In this document: piece by piece, positions 18,314-26,683 of the stretch
How the letters are laid out: each line of letters begins with the position of its first letter
Numbering within the stretch: position 1 is the first letter of the stretch
Assembly (NCBI RefSeq): GCF_900314615.1
Contig: NZ_OMWA01000022.1
Coordinates: forward strand, 7,287-71,286
Reading direction: 5' to 3'
Length of the DNA: 64,000 nt
Source of the DNA: an uncultured Methanobrevibacter sp.
GTDB taxonomy: Archaea; Methanobacteriota; Methanobacteria; Methanobacteriales; Methanobacteriaceae
Notes under the pieces: generated by a model
Told to the model about the DNA's origin: nothing
What the model saw: the letters and a program-made list of their open reading frames with translations, nothing else
The model's database searches: none
Made by a program: the position numbers and the translations under genes

Positions 18314-19870
18314 ATAAAAACAAAATGCATTTCTATTTTATTATTGTCAGTTATTGTTTTGATTTCCTTAAGCTGTGTATCAGCAAATGAAAATGCAACA
18401 GACAGCATTGAGTTAAGCGCAAGCGAAGATGATAATCTCAGGGATATTTCAACATCACTTGAAGAAAAAATCATCAATGCCCAAAATAATGATAAGATTA
18501 CAATAGAACCCGGACGATACACAATCAATAACATCTACATTACCAAAAATATTACATTACATGGAAATGGAGACCCAAGAGAAGTAATTTTTGACGGACA
18601 AAACAAATCAAGCATCCTGTTAATCAGAAGCCCGGATGTTTATATGACCGTGAAAAACATTACATTCATCAACGGACTGACAGACAACTTCGGAGGAGCG
18701 ATATCCATAGAAACTGGCCATGTTACAGTAGATAACTGCATGTTCATTAACAATACTGCATTAGAAGATACAAATGCAGGAGGAATATCAAATTACGGCA
18801 CTAAAGAGAACAGAGGATACCTTCTGGTCAATAATTCACTCTTCATCAATAACCATGCAGACCATGACGGCGGAGCAATTACAACATGTTATGCCGACTC
18901 ATACATCTACAATTGTGTTTTTATAAACAATTCGGCTCACCGTGACGGAGGAGCAATAAGAGTCAGCGTTTATGGTTTTGGAGATGTTCAGGATTGTATT
19001 TTCATGTTCAATCATGCAGACGAATGGGGTGGAGCATATTACAGCTGGTCAGGTGAATCAGACATCAAAAGATGCATATTCATGAACAATACTGCTGGAA
19101 CTAACGGCGGAGCAGTAATGGTTTCAGGAAACATCAATCTTCAGGATTCAATCATCATGAACAACAATGGAAATGAAACCGGAGGTTCATTTTATATCCA
19201 GCAACCGATGTATGATAAAAAAACTGTCATAAATATCCACAATAACTTAATTACCAATAATACATCACCATATGGACAGGAAATATTCATAAAATGGTGG
19301 GATGCATATAACCTATACCCTCAATTTGACAATAATGACTGGGGAGATGAAAATCCGAACGACTCATCAGTAATTGATCCGAACAACGTAACATCCAGAA
19401 GCAAAGTATCATCAACAATCAAATCAGATTTGTTTGGCAAACTGAATGTTGATTTACTGGACAAATACAGAGATTTGCTTGAAGATTATTTTGCCGATGA
19501 CTCACTGGACAATCTTAAAAAACGTTTTGATGATGCAAAACCAAAACAAAACAATAATCAAAATTCAAATGACAATACCCAATCCGATAACGAAAACCGC
19601 CAAAATACAATAGAGCAAAACAATACAAATGATAATTTGAATATCAATTCACAAACTGAGAGCTCCCAGATAACCAATACAAATTACGACAGCCAACTGG
19701 TAATCGGAAATTCAACAACTGCAGGAAATGAAAAGAATGCCTATGAAATAAACAAAACTCATCCTGCCGTCAAAGAGATAAATATGGATCTCAGATATTT
19801 CGCAGCCGCTTTGATTATTGTATTTATTTTATTAGCCATAGGATATAAAAGACATGAAAATGAGGAGTAA
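18314..19870 (+). CDS. Membrane-anchored adhesin-like protein with an ATA start codon
   Basis: A protein of about 518 residues with a signal peptide (KTKCISILLLSVIVLISLS, cut near SCVSA). A beta-helix with GGAI rungs follows (about 60-330), then an N/Q-rich low-complexity linker (about 385-460). One C-terminal membrane helix (about 483-503) is followed by the basic tail YKRHENEE, so it is anchored with its helix outside. No ATG, GTG or TTG gives a whole signal peptide. ATA at 18314 lies five bases behind GGAGGTG (18302-18308) and fits exactly. The TTG at 18344 would remove the basic start. The frame from 18314 was checked codon by codon. Confidence 0.7.
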   Translation: MKTKCISILLLSVIVLISLSCVSANENATDSIELSASEDDNLRDISTSLEEKIINAQNNDKITIEPGRYTINNIYITKNITLHGNGDPREVIFDGQNKSSILLIRSPDVYMTVKNITFINGLTDNFGGAISIETGHVTVDNCMFINNTALEDTNAGGISNYGTKENRGYLLVNNSLFINNHADHDGGAITTCYADSYIYNCVFINNSAHRDGGAIRVSVYGFGDVQDCIFMFNHADEWGGAYYSWSGESDIKRCIFMNNTAGTNGGAVMVSGNINLQDSIIMNNNGNETGGSFYIQQPMYDKKTVINIHNNLITNNTSPYGQEIFIKWWDAYNLYPQFDNNDWGDENPNDSSVIDPNNVTSRSKVSSTIKSDLFGKLNVDLLDKYRDLLEDYFADDSLDNLKKRFDDAKPKQNNNQNSNDNTQSDNENRQNTIEQNNTNDNLNINSQTESSQITNTNYDSQLVIGNSTTAGNEKNAYEINKTHPAVKEINMDLRYFAAALIIVFILLAIGYKRHENEE

Positions 19871-19886
19871 ATAGCTTAGCTATTTA
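19868..19886. terminator. Terminator between convergent genes
   Basis: A 9-bp inverted repeat (TAAATAGCT/AGCTATTTA) around one central base overlaps the stop codons of both convergent genes. Confidence 0.6.
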
Positions 19887-20311
19887 CTTAATTCTATTTT
19901 TTTATTTAAATCACGAGCCATCAAATAATAATAAACATAAAAACCGCACCAGAAAACAGCTCCAAATACAAGAGCAATTGCAATCCATGTTATTACAGGA
20001 CCTATTCCAAATTCAACTGGCATCCATTTGAGATATATCGCTATTAAAAACAGTACGGTCATTCCGATACCCATCTGAAAGATTATCTGTAACGGCAGTG
20101 CAATGTCATCCCTTTCATAAATCATACCTGTAAGAGAGAATGCCCATCCTGCAACAATGCATCCTAAAAACAGATTTATAATGTCAACTCCTGAAAAACT
20201 GATATTTTGAGGGCCTGCCTCAAGTGAAATCAGGACTGCGACCAGCAAACCTATAAAACAACCAACGAAAGCACCTAATGCTAAACTTTTAATTAAATCT
20301 GTAAACTTCAT
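19880..20311 (-). CDS. DUF3021 family membrane protein
   Basis: A 143-residue protein with four membrane helices (about 10-32, 44-62, 75-95, 105-128). It fits the DUF3021 family. In Firmicutes this family is encoded next to LytTR regulators and is thought to modulate them at the membrane. Here it directly follows a LytTR gene with an 8-base gap, the same arrangement. It is the last gene of the module. The signal it senses is unknown. Confidence 0.7.
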   Translation of the reverse strand: MKFTDLIKSLALGAFVGCFIGLLVAVLISLEAGPQNISFSGVDIINLFLGCIVAGWAFSLTGMIYERDDIALPLQIIFQMGIGMTVLFLIAIYLKWMPVEFGIGPVITWIAIALVFGAVFWCGFYVYYYLMARDLNKKIELSK

Positions 20312-20319
20312 TTTAACAC

Positions 20320-20760
20320 CTATAAATCCAGAGCCTGCTTAAAATCAGGCAAATATTTTCTTGATATATTGTCCTTTAAGCCATTTTTAAGTTCTATAAA
20401 CATCATTCCTTTTAAAGAAGGAGCTACCCTTTTAATTTTTTTCAAATTAACAATAGTTGTCTTTGATATTCTTACAAAATCCCCGTTTAATGATTCTTCA
20501 ACCTGATAAAGTGCCTTTTTAACCACATAAGAATTATTCTGAGTATATACATTAACCTGTTTATCCTCAACACGAAACATGTAGATTTCACTTAATTCCA
20601 GAAGTGCAATGTCTGAACCTTTTTTAACTGCAATCATATCGCTGGACTCATCGCTTTCCAGAATAGATATTGCTTTTGACACATTGCCGGTCAGTTCATT
20701 TGTATGAATATCTGCATGGGGCTCGGTAATATCTCTTGAAACAAACAAATTTACTTTCAT
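20320..20760 (-). CDS. LytTR-type DNA-binding regulator
   Basis: A 146-residue protein. Residues about 45-143 form a LytTR domain: GSDIALLELSEIYMFRVEDK, YVVKKALYQVEESLNGDFVR, ISKTTIVNLKKIKRVAPSLK and a C-terminal SRKYLPDFKQAL. The N-terminal 40 residues have no receiver domain. Stand-alone LytTR proteins paired with DUF3021 are common in Firmicutes and rare in archaea, so transfer from a gut bacterium is likely (inference). It probably binds its own promoter region at 21040-21100. A 3-base gap separates it from the 2TM gene upstream. Confidence 0.8.
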   Translation of the reverse strand: MKVNLFVSRDITEPHADIHTNELTGNVSKAISILESDESSDMIAVKKGSDIALLELSEIYMFRVEDKQVNVYTQNNSYVVKKALYQVEESLNGDFVRISKTTIVNLKKIKRVAPSLKGMMFIELKNGLKDNISRKYLPDFKQALDL

Positions 20761-20763
20761 GAT

Positions 20764-21039
20764 TTAATTCCTTAATTTTTCCATCTCTTCTTGAATTTTA
20801 CGTTCTCTATAATCTTCGCTGTCAAAATTATCAACAAATACAAAAGCCACTAAAAAGTCTTTCAATACTCCTATTCCCCAAAAGAATAATGGAAATGCAA
20901 CCCACCAAAACTCTGGAGTAAACCACCAGTTAACAATAGCTAAAATTGCATTGACAATCAGATAGGCTTTTAAGTTCCTATAAAATTCAATTTTGTTATC
21001 TACACGTTCTTCTGCTCGTAATCTTAAATTATCTGACAT
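20764..21039 (-). CDS. 2TM-domain small membrane protein
   Basis: A 91-residue protein matching the 2TM domain: RLRAEERVDNKIEFYRNLKA, then YLIVNAILAIVNW and FWWVAFPLFFWGIGVLKDF, two membrane hairpin helices. An acidic/basic coiled tail follows (SEDYRERKIQEEMEKL). In bacteria such domains occur beside LytTR regulators and histidine kinases. It is the first gene of the 2TM-LytTR-DUF3021 operon, and GAGGAGAT precedes the ATG. Confidence 0.75.
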   Translation of the reverse strand: MSDNLRLRAEERVDNKIEFYRNLKAYLIVNAILAIVNWWFTPEFWWVAFPLFFWGIGVLKDFLVAFVFVDNFDSEDYRERKIQEEMEKLRN

Positions 21040-21246
21040 AGTATTATCTCCTCGCTTGATAATACTACTTGGTTAAAATATATATAAATGAATAGTTATC
21101 AACTTAACTGAAATGCAGAAAATAGAATGTGAAATGCAAAAAATTGAAGTTAAAAATATATGGGACCAAACACCATCATTTAAAACAAATGGGATGATAT
21201 TAATTAGCCAACAGATTTCATGAAAAAATAGTCCTTAAACTGATAT

Positions 21247-21327
21247 TTATAAACCTACCGTGGTTTTACCACTGCTATTGGGATCTGCAAAAACCATAAC
21301 TTCCGGAAACCTATTTTTCTGAGACAT
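21247..21327 (-). pseudogene. N-terminal remnant of a zeta-toxin-type P-loop protein
   Basis: A 26-codon stump: ATG at 21327, then SQKNRFPEVMVFADPNSSGK, TTVGL and stop. The phrase VMVFADPNSSGKTT is a slightly altered Walker A of zeta-toxin-like kinases, which usually read FAGPNGSGKST. The rest of the gene is missing. It follows, and slightly overlaps, the remnant of a small partner gene, which is the normal order antitoxin then toxin. It cannot be active. Confidence 0.6.
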
Positions 21328-21507
21328 AAACTCTCCTTCCATCATGATACTCTAAATAAGCACGTTTATTTTCATCATCATAACCAGCAATAGGAAGTCC
21401 TTTAATTTTACATATATCTTGATCAATTTTAATAGATGCTTAAATCTTTCCGTAAGTTCGTCATCAGAAATTCCATATGTAGAATCTAATTCATTTTCTT
21501 CAACCAA
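21311..21507 (-). pseudogene. Frameshifted small partner gene of the zeta-toxin remnant
   Basis: A TTG start at 21507 lies behind a perfect AAGGAGGA site. The frame gives VEENELDSTYGISDDELTER, then FKHLLKLIKI, and then shifts. The next frame continues IDQDICKIKGLPIAGYDDEN, then KRAYLEYHDGRRVYVSEK and stop. One frameshift near 21420-21430 therefore breaks a protein of about 65 residues. Such short acidic proteins precede P-loop zeta-like toxins in bacterial and archaeal toxin-antitoxin pairs. The family assignment rests mainly on the neighbour. Confidence 0.55.
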
Positions 21508-21805
21508 AACAAATCCTCCTTATTACTAATTTATAATAAAAAATATCAAATTCATTAATAAAGTTCAGCAATCACCTTTTAATTTGAAATAGTTCAAAAA
21601 AATATATAAAATATAGATTTATTTATTATCAATTTCTGAGATATTGTAACGTTTAGTATCTCAGATGATGGCTGTATGGTTTTTTCGAATGTTTGAAAGA
21701 AAAGAATGATTTTTACATTTTTAACTGAAAAAACATATCTTGGACAAAATACATAGACAGTATCAACTGAGCCTATTTTAAAAAAGATGAATTTTGGGAA
21801 ATATC
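21508..21805. other. Non-coding stretch with a 9-bp inverted repeat at 21635-21665
   Basis: I see no gene. The notable item is a perfect inverted repeat, TCTGAGATA at 21635-21643 and TATCTCAGA at 21657-21665, with a 13-base loop. It has no T-run directly behind it on either strand, so it is not a standard terminator. It could be an operator or part of a structured RNA. Confidence 0.4.
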
Positions 21806-21925
21806 ATGGATGAAAAAGAATGCTATAACTGCAAACATGTGGAATTTGATATTGGCCTTTGCACCCAATATTACTGCAGATTCCATGAAAAATTAGTTGA
21901 TGACTGGAGCAAATCATCCAATTAA
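21806..21925 (+). CDS. Small Cys/His-rich protein, 39 residues
   Basis: The reading frame MDEKECYNCKHVEFDIGLC continues with TQYYCRFHEKLVDDWSKSSN and stops. It has CxxC, two further cysteines and several histidines in a spacing suited to a single zinc site. Amino-acid composition is normal, and GGG lies ten bases upstream of the ATG. It is too short to be found by length alone. I recognise no family. It could be a real microprotein or a fragment. Confidence 0.45.
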   Translation: MDEKECYNCKHVEFDIGLCTQYYCRFHEKLVDDWSKSSN

Positions 21926-22001
21926 GCCAATTGTAAAATAAAAATTATTTTAGTTCAAACACCATCTATGCGCTCAACTAAAATTAAATGTAAATCATGA
22001 C

Positions 22002-22556
22002 CTATTCAACATCAAAACCCTTTTCTATCATGCTGTTTTTAAGAATCTCCATGGCTCTTATCGTATCAGGTCCTGAAACCCGCTTAATCATCCGGTTGTT
22101 TTCATTGAATCTTCCGACAAAATAATCCTGCTGCTGCTTACTGACAAGGTCAAGTCGAGTATAGTTTGTAAGGCATTCCAGAAGCGCAAAAACTCCACGA
22201 TTTAAAGCCTTTGCACATGGATGGTTCTTGACGATTTCCACAACATCACTGCTTATGATATAAGCCTCTCCATTTGATGTCACATGGTCTTTAATCGGAT
22301 TTCCGATGGTTGAATTTACAAAATTTATAGGGTCAAAAGTAATATTTACAACGTATTTGCCTGTTTCCATAATGTTTTTCAGGGTTTTTGTACCGACAAA
22401 TAACCTGCATCCAAGTTTGTCTTTGCCTTTGCATACAATTCCTATTGGAGCTGCATTTTTTACACCGTCCCTACTCATGGTAGTGTAAATCCCTTCATAT
22501 TTCTGTCCTTCTTCAATTCCGATATCTGTCAAATCAATAGCCATTTTATCATCCAT
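22002..22556 (-). CDS. DUF447 family flavin-reductase-like protein
   Basis: A 184-residue protein with a split-barrel flavin-binding look: YEGIYTTMSRDGVKNAAPIG near the start, then KGKDKLGCRLFVGTKTLKN and YVVNITFDPINFVNST. This is the pattern of DUF447, a methanogen-typical family related to FMN-binding flavoredoxin-like proteins. Its substrate is not known. The start at 22556 has a weak site; the ATG four codons later is an alternative. Flanking genes are in separate transcripts. Confidence 0.65.
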   Translation of the reverse strand: MDDKMAIDLTDIGIEEGQKYEGIYTTMSRDGVKNAAPIGIVCKGKDKLGCRLFVGTKTLKNIMETGKYVVNITFDPINFVNSTIGNPIKDHVTSNGEAYIISSDVVEIVKNHPCAKALNRGVFALLECLTNYTRLDLVSKQQQDYFVGRFNENNRMIKRVSGPDTIRAMEILKNSMIEKGFDVE

Positions 22557-22676
22557 ATCAATTTACATTTTCAATATTACTATCTATTCCTAATCTAATT
22601 AAAAATTATTGTGAAAAATTATCATTTCCCAAACAGAAATGTTTAAAAAATACAAAAAAATAGAAATTAAAGGCAG

Positions 22677-23375
22677 CTATAATACAGCCACCAGATAATA
22701 TAAAATAGAAGTAATGGCAGGAACGGATAAATTATCGATTCCACCATAACTTAAAGCTTCACAAACTGTTGCGACTGCTGAAATAGCTATAATGTAGACA
22801 AGGTTGAATTCAGGCATCGCACATCCGATTGAAGTGAAAACCATCCATACGAATACACTCATTACAGTGGTTATTACAAACATTGTAAGTGATCCTTCAA
22901 GGGATTTTGTTCCTCCAAATACTGTGTATTTGACTTTACCGAATTTCTGACCGATTAAAGCTGCAAATCCGTCACCATAAACCATAGGAACAATAGCCAA
23001 TGCTACAATCCATATGTAGTATTTAGGATCCCCTGCAGGAGCAATTGATGCAAATATTGCAATTAAAAGTGTCCAGATTCCAGCATAGAAAAATAATCCC
23101 AGAGCGTGACCGGATTCAGTTACACTGTTTTCGATTTTTATTGGTGAGTATTCAGTCAGGAAGAACAGCACTATTGTAATAGGAAGTGTTAAAAACCAGA
23201 CCATTACCCAGGGATCTGAGAAAAATGGCATGGCAAATATCATGTTACCTACCATAATATGCAAAAATTTACGTGAAACTTCAGGGCGTGTCTTTAAAAC
23301 CATTTCCGCTACAACGAAAATGATAGCTACATAAACATATACAACAATTAATGCAAGGACATCAGAGAATATCAT
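22677..23375 (-). CDS. CTP-dependent polyprenol/phytol kinase-like membrane protein
   Basis: A 232-residue protein with about seven membrane helices and the family motifs RKFLHIMVGN, VYGDGFAALIGQKFGKVKY and GGTKSLEGSLTMF. These belong to the dolichol kinase/DGK1/VTE5 family, which phosphorylates isoprenoid alcohols with CTP. In an archaeon the likely substrate is a geranylgeraniol- or archaeol-type alcohol (inference). Its ATG overlaps the stop codon of the upstream tocopherol-cyclase-like gene (TAATG), so the two are translationally coupled. A CDP-archaeol-type cytidylyltransferase is a less likely alternative. Confidence 0.75.
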   Translation of the reverse strand: MIFSDVLALIVVYVYVAIIFVVAEMVLKTRPEVSRKFLHIMVGNMIFAMPFFSDPWVMVWFLTLPITIVLFFLTEYSPIKIENSVTESGHALGLFFYAGIWTLLIAIFASIAPAGDPKYYIWIVALAIVPMVYGDGFAALIGQKFGKVKYTVFGGTKSLEGSLTMFVITTVMSVFVWMVFTSIGCAMPEFNLVYIIAISAVATVCEALSYGGIDNLSVPAITSILYYLVAVL

Positions 23376-24493
23376 TAGTCATCATACTCCCCGTATTCGC
23401 AGCCGGCATTTTCAATTTTCACATGGTCAATCAGGGTTCCGTCTTTTTTGTATAGCTTGATTTCACCCCAACCGTTTCCACCGTTCCATAGGCGGTTGTG
23501 TCTTTTAGTTCCATTTGGAGCTTCATAGTTGAAAAGCATCATTTCATCACGTTTGCAGTAAAGAACCAGTTCCATTTTGGAGTTCTTATTGCTTGCATTG
23601 ATGTGCCATGTGTTAACGTCCTCACCTTCCTCAAAGTCAAAGTCAATTTTGACAAGATTCCAGAACCTTGCAAAGTTGTACTCATACATGGTTCCTTCAT
23701 AGTAAAATCCTATAAGAAGTTTACGAGGTATCTCAATACCGAATGCCTTTGGTCTTCCTCCACCGGCTTCGAAAGCGGAGTTGTGTAGTTTTTTACCTGA
23801 TATTAAACTGGTAATGTTACATGATGAAATCCAAAGCCAAGGAGATGTGAAATCTCCTCCCCAGTTTTTATCAGCATACCCGTAGGATTTTTCAGGAATA
23901 ACTTCATATTCTTCACCATCCAGCCATATGGTTCCACTATATTCAGTTTTAATTCCTTCAGCATGCCAGAACATTTCAAATGCATTTAATTTTCTGAAAA
24001 AAGAATTTGCACCATATCCGACATTGAATGTGATTTTTTTATCGATGTCCAAATCCCACATCATGTCTCCTGCATCACTCATATATTCAGGGTGATTTTT
24101 AGCGTCCTCTTCAGACACCCTTGAAAATCCGCTCATATGAGTTTCTGTCAGACTGCAGTCTCCCACCTGGATGTTTAATTCATCATCAGGACAGTTGAAG
24201 TATTTCATTGAATAGAAATTGTGAATCTGTTTTGGATTTTTACCCCATGTACCTGCTTTAATCATACAGTAAGACGGTCTTTTACCTGCTTTCTGATTTT
24301 CTGGAAGCTGCCCGAGTGTTGGTTCTTCTTCAGCAAGGTCAGGATTACATACAAAATATTCAATGAAAAATGGTTTTGGTTCACCGGTTTTTTTATTGTA
24401 TGCAGTTAATGAATGCCACCACCAGTCATATCCCTTTTTGGCGAGTGGTCCTTTAAGCATATAATGGTCTCGTTTCAAATCACTCTTATTCAT
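23375..24493 (-). CDS. Tocopherol-cyclase-like protein
   Basis: A soluble 372-residue protein with no signal peptide or membrane helix. The tryptophan-rich blocks YDWWWHSLTAYNKKTGEPKP, YADKNWGGDFTSPWLWISSC and RLWNGGNGWGEIKLY have the pattern of the tocopherol cyclase family (plant VTE1 and bacterial relatives, a lipocalin-like double barrel for a hydrophobic ligand). Tocopherols are not known in archaea, so another isoprenoid or lipid ligand is likely. The operon partner is a phytol/dolichol-kinase-like protein, which strengthens a link to isoprenoid alcohols. AGGAGG precedes the ATG at 24493. Confidence 0.7.
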   Translation of the reverse strand: MNKSDLKRDHYMLKGPLAKKGYDWWWHSLTAYNKKTGEPKPFFIEYFVCNPDLAEEEPTLGQLPENQKAGKRPSYCMIKAGTWGKNPKQIHNFYSMKYFNCPDDELNIQVGDCSLTETHMSGFSRVSEEDAKNHPEYMSDAGDMMWDLDIDKKITFNVGYGANSFFRKLNAFEMFWHAEGIKTEYSGTIWLDGEEYEVIPEKSYGYADKNWGGDFTSPWLWISSCNITSLISGKKLHNSAFEAGGGRPKAFGIEIPRKLLIGFYYEGTMYEYNFARFWNLVKIDFDFEEGEDVNTWHINASNKNSKMELVLYCKRDEMMLFNYEAPNGTKRHNRLWNGGNGWGEIKLYKKDGTLIDHVKIENAGCEYGEYDD

Positions 24494-24592
24494 AAAAATC
24501 CTCCTAAGGTAAATATGATATAATGTTTATTAAAAATCGTTTAAATAATTTATTAAAAATTTTATGAAAAAATAAGTAAAAAAAGAAGAAGA

Positions 24593-26683
24593 TTATCTTT
24601 TAGAGTTCATTTCTCTTATATCATCACGATAATAGAAACCTATAGTCAATATTATCAGCAATATTATAAATGAAATTCCAGTAACCTTATAGAAATCATC
24701 TTCATCAAAAATAATTTGTTTTACAACGGAATTCTGTTGGGATTCGGAATTTCCAGCATCACCGTTGCCGGCATCAGAAGCTGCTTCCGGTGAAGTGGTA
24801 GTTTGTGTATCATAGCTTTGGTCCACATTATTTACAGGATTATTTGTACTGCTGCTCGGATCGGTTCTATGACTTTGAGTGCTGTTACCTGTATTTTGAC
24901 TGCTTGGTTGATTGGATGCACCGTTGCCGCTGTTTGAGTTTCCACCATTGCCGTTACCATTTCCCCCAATATCTTCATATGGAATGGACGGATAAACATA
25001 ATCCAAAGTGACACCATTTATCGGTTTGAGAACCTGAGATTCACCGTCAAAGGTATTGTCTCTTCTGGAGTTGTCGACTGTCGCTTTAATCTTATCGCCG
25101 TCATTTGCATCAACAGTAAATACCCCTGCACCTCCACTGATTGTTACACTAACCTTTTCTCCATTGTTGGTTGTGTATGTAAGTGTTCTGTCAGGCAGTA
25201 AGCTTGCAACATTGCCGTTTGAATCTAAAAACAGTGCCTGGAACTGATTAGGACCAATTTGTGTAACTGTGAATTTGAGATTGTTTGATTTGATTTTAGG
25301 ACATATTCCTGCAAAATCAGTATACCAGTTATCTCCCAATTCAAGTCTGCTTCCAGTATCCTGATAGTAAGTGTCTTTTGCTTCAACATCCATGTGGAGA
25401 TTGCTGTAAAGAGCATTGTAACTAATTTCCTGGAAAACCGGTTTTACATAATTGTCAAAGAACTGTATACCATTCTCCCAATTTTCAGTGACTACATTGG
25501 ACTGAATTGTATTGATTCCGACATGTGCAAGAGATATTCCGTTTCCCCTATTGGAGCTGATTTCATTTGATTTGATATTCAGATAGTTTCCGGCATTATT
25601 TACCAGAATACCGTCAGCTTCATTTTTGGAAATGGTATTTTTATTTATCTGAACATTTTTAGGTCCTTCTCCATAGTCAATGCCATTAACACTCTTTTTT
25701 AAAGTAATTCCATTCTTTTTATTGTTTGAAATGGTATTTCCATGGACGTATACCTTATCAGATTTTGCAAGCTCAATTCCGTCTGCACCATTGCTTTTAA
25801 TGTTATTGTAGAAAATATATGTTGAAACAGTATCCCCAATAACAATACCAGATTTAGAGTTTTTGTTAATGTTGTTTTTAGTTATATTAAGATATACTGT
25901 TCCTGTTGCAACAATACCGTTGCCAGAAGTAGTTATATCATTGTTTATGATCCTTACATAGTCAGAATCAGTAACTACAATACCATTGCCATTACCCCGA
26001 ATATTAAATCCATTAACAATACTATATGAAGCGGATTTACCTTTTATAGTGATTACAGGGCTTGTAGAAGTTGATTTTAATACAGTATTAACATTTGAAA
26101 GCAAACTCATGCGTTTGTTAATCACCAGATTAATATCTGAATAGACAGTTCCCATAAATAAAATAACATTTTTATCTTTTGCACCATCAATAATTTTCTG
26201 GATTTCTGAGTTGGACAATCCTGCATCAACCACACGGGTATTGTTTACAGTTATCGGAGTGGTTAAGGACGAAGATTGAAAATTAGAATTTCCATTAAAT
26301 TTTGTTGTAATGTTGTAAGATCCGTCATTTAAGTTAATCTGAAGAGAAGCTATCCCATTGCCGTTTGTGGTTTTACTGTAGGTATTTTTCAAAACAGTGA
26401 ATGTTACTTTGGTATTTTTCAAAGTGTTACCATTCTCATCAGATAATTTAACTTTAAAGTAATCACCAATAACGTCAAAAGTAGTGTTGGATACAACTTC
26501 AATTTGGGTTTTGACGGGAGATTCCTTTAAGACATTGCTGTCAGCATCACTGACTGACAATACAGTATCATCGCTTTTGGCTGTTAAATCTTCAGCGGTT
26601 GAGTTATCGATTTCATGAGCAGCACTGAAATTCAGGCCGAATAAAACCAGCACAAGCAATACAACAATAAAAGCCTTTTTCGT
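24593..26683 (-). CDS. Membrane-anchored adhesin-like protein with an ACG start codon
   Basis: A protein of about 696 residues. It has a signal peptide (KKAFIVVLLVLVLFGLNFSA), one Ig-like domain (about 55-140), and a beta-helix with NN/GI turns (about 150-470). A Gly/Asn/Ser/Gln-rich spacer follows (about 555-640), then a C-terminal membrane helix (ISFIILLIILTIGFYY) with a basic tail. The frame upstream of the TTG at 26659 holds no ATG, GTG or TTG. ACG at 26683 lies four bases behind GGGGGTGA and gives a complete signal peptide. The GTG visible in that site is out of frame. Use of ACG is therefore inferred from spacing and protein context. Confidence 0.7.
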   Translation of the reverse strand, partial: TKKAFIVVLLVLVLFGLNFSAAHEIDNSTAEDLTAKSDDTVLSVSDADSNVLKESPVKTQIEVVSNTTFDVIGDYFKVKLSDENGNTLKNTKVTFTVLKNTYSKTTNGNGIASLQINLNDGSYNITTKFNGNSNFQSSSLTTPITVNNTRVVDAGLSNSEIQKIIDGAKDKNVILFMGTVYSDINLVINKRMSLLSNVNTVLKSTSTSPVITIKGKSASYSIVNGFNIRGNGNGIVVTDSDYVRIINNDITTSGNGIVATGTVYLNITKNNINKNSKSGIVIGDTVSTYIFYNNIKSNGADGIELAKSDKVYVHGNTISNNKKNGITLKKSVNGIDYGEGPKNVQINKNTISKNEADGILVNNAGNYLNIKSNEISSNRGNGISLAHVGINTIQSNVVTENWENGIQFFDNYVKPVFQEISYNALYSNLHMDVEAKDTYYQDTGSRLELGDNWYTDFAGICPKIKSNNLKFTVTQIGPNQFQALFLDSNGNVASLLPDRTLTYTTNNGEKVSVTISGGAGVFTVDANDGDKIKATVDNSRRDNTFDGESQVLKPINGVTLDYVYPSIPYEDIGGNGNGNGGNSNSGNGASNQPSSQNTGNSTQSHRTDPSSSTNNPVNNVDQSYDTQTTTSPEAASDAGNGDAGNSESQQNSVVKQIIFDEDDFYKVTGISFIILLIILTIGFYYRDDIREMNSKR

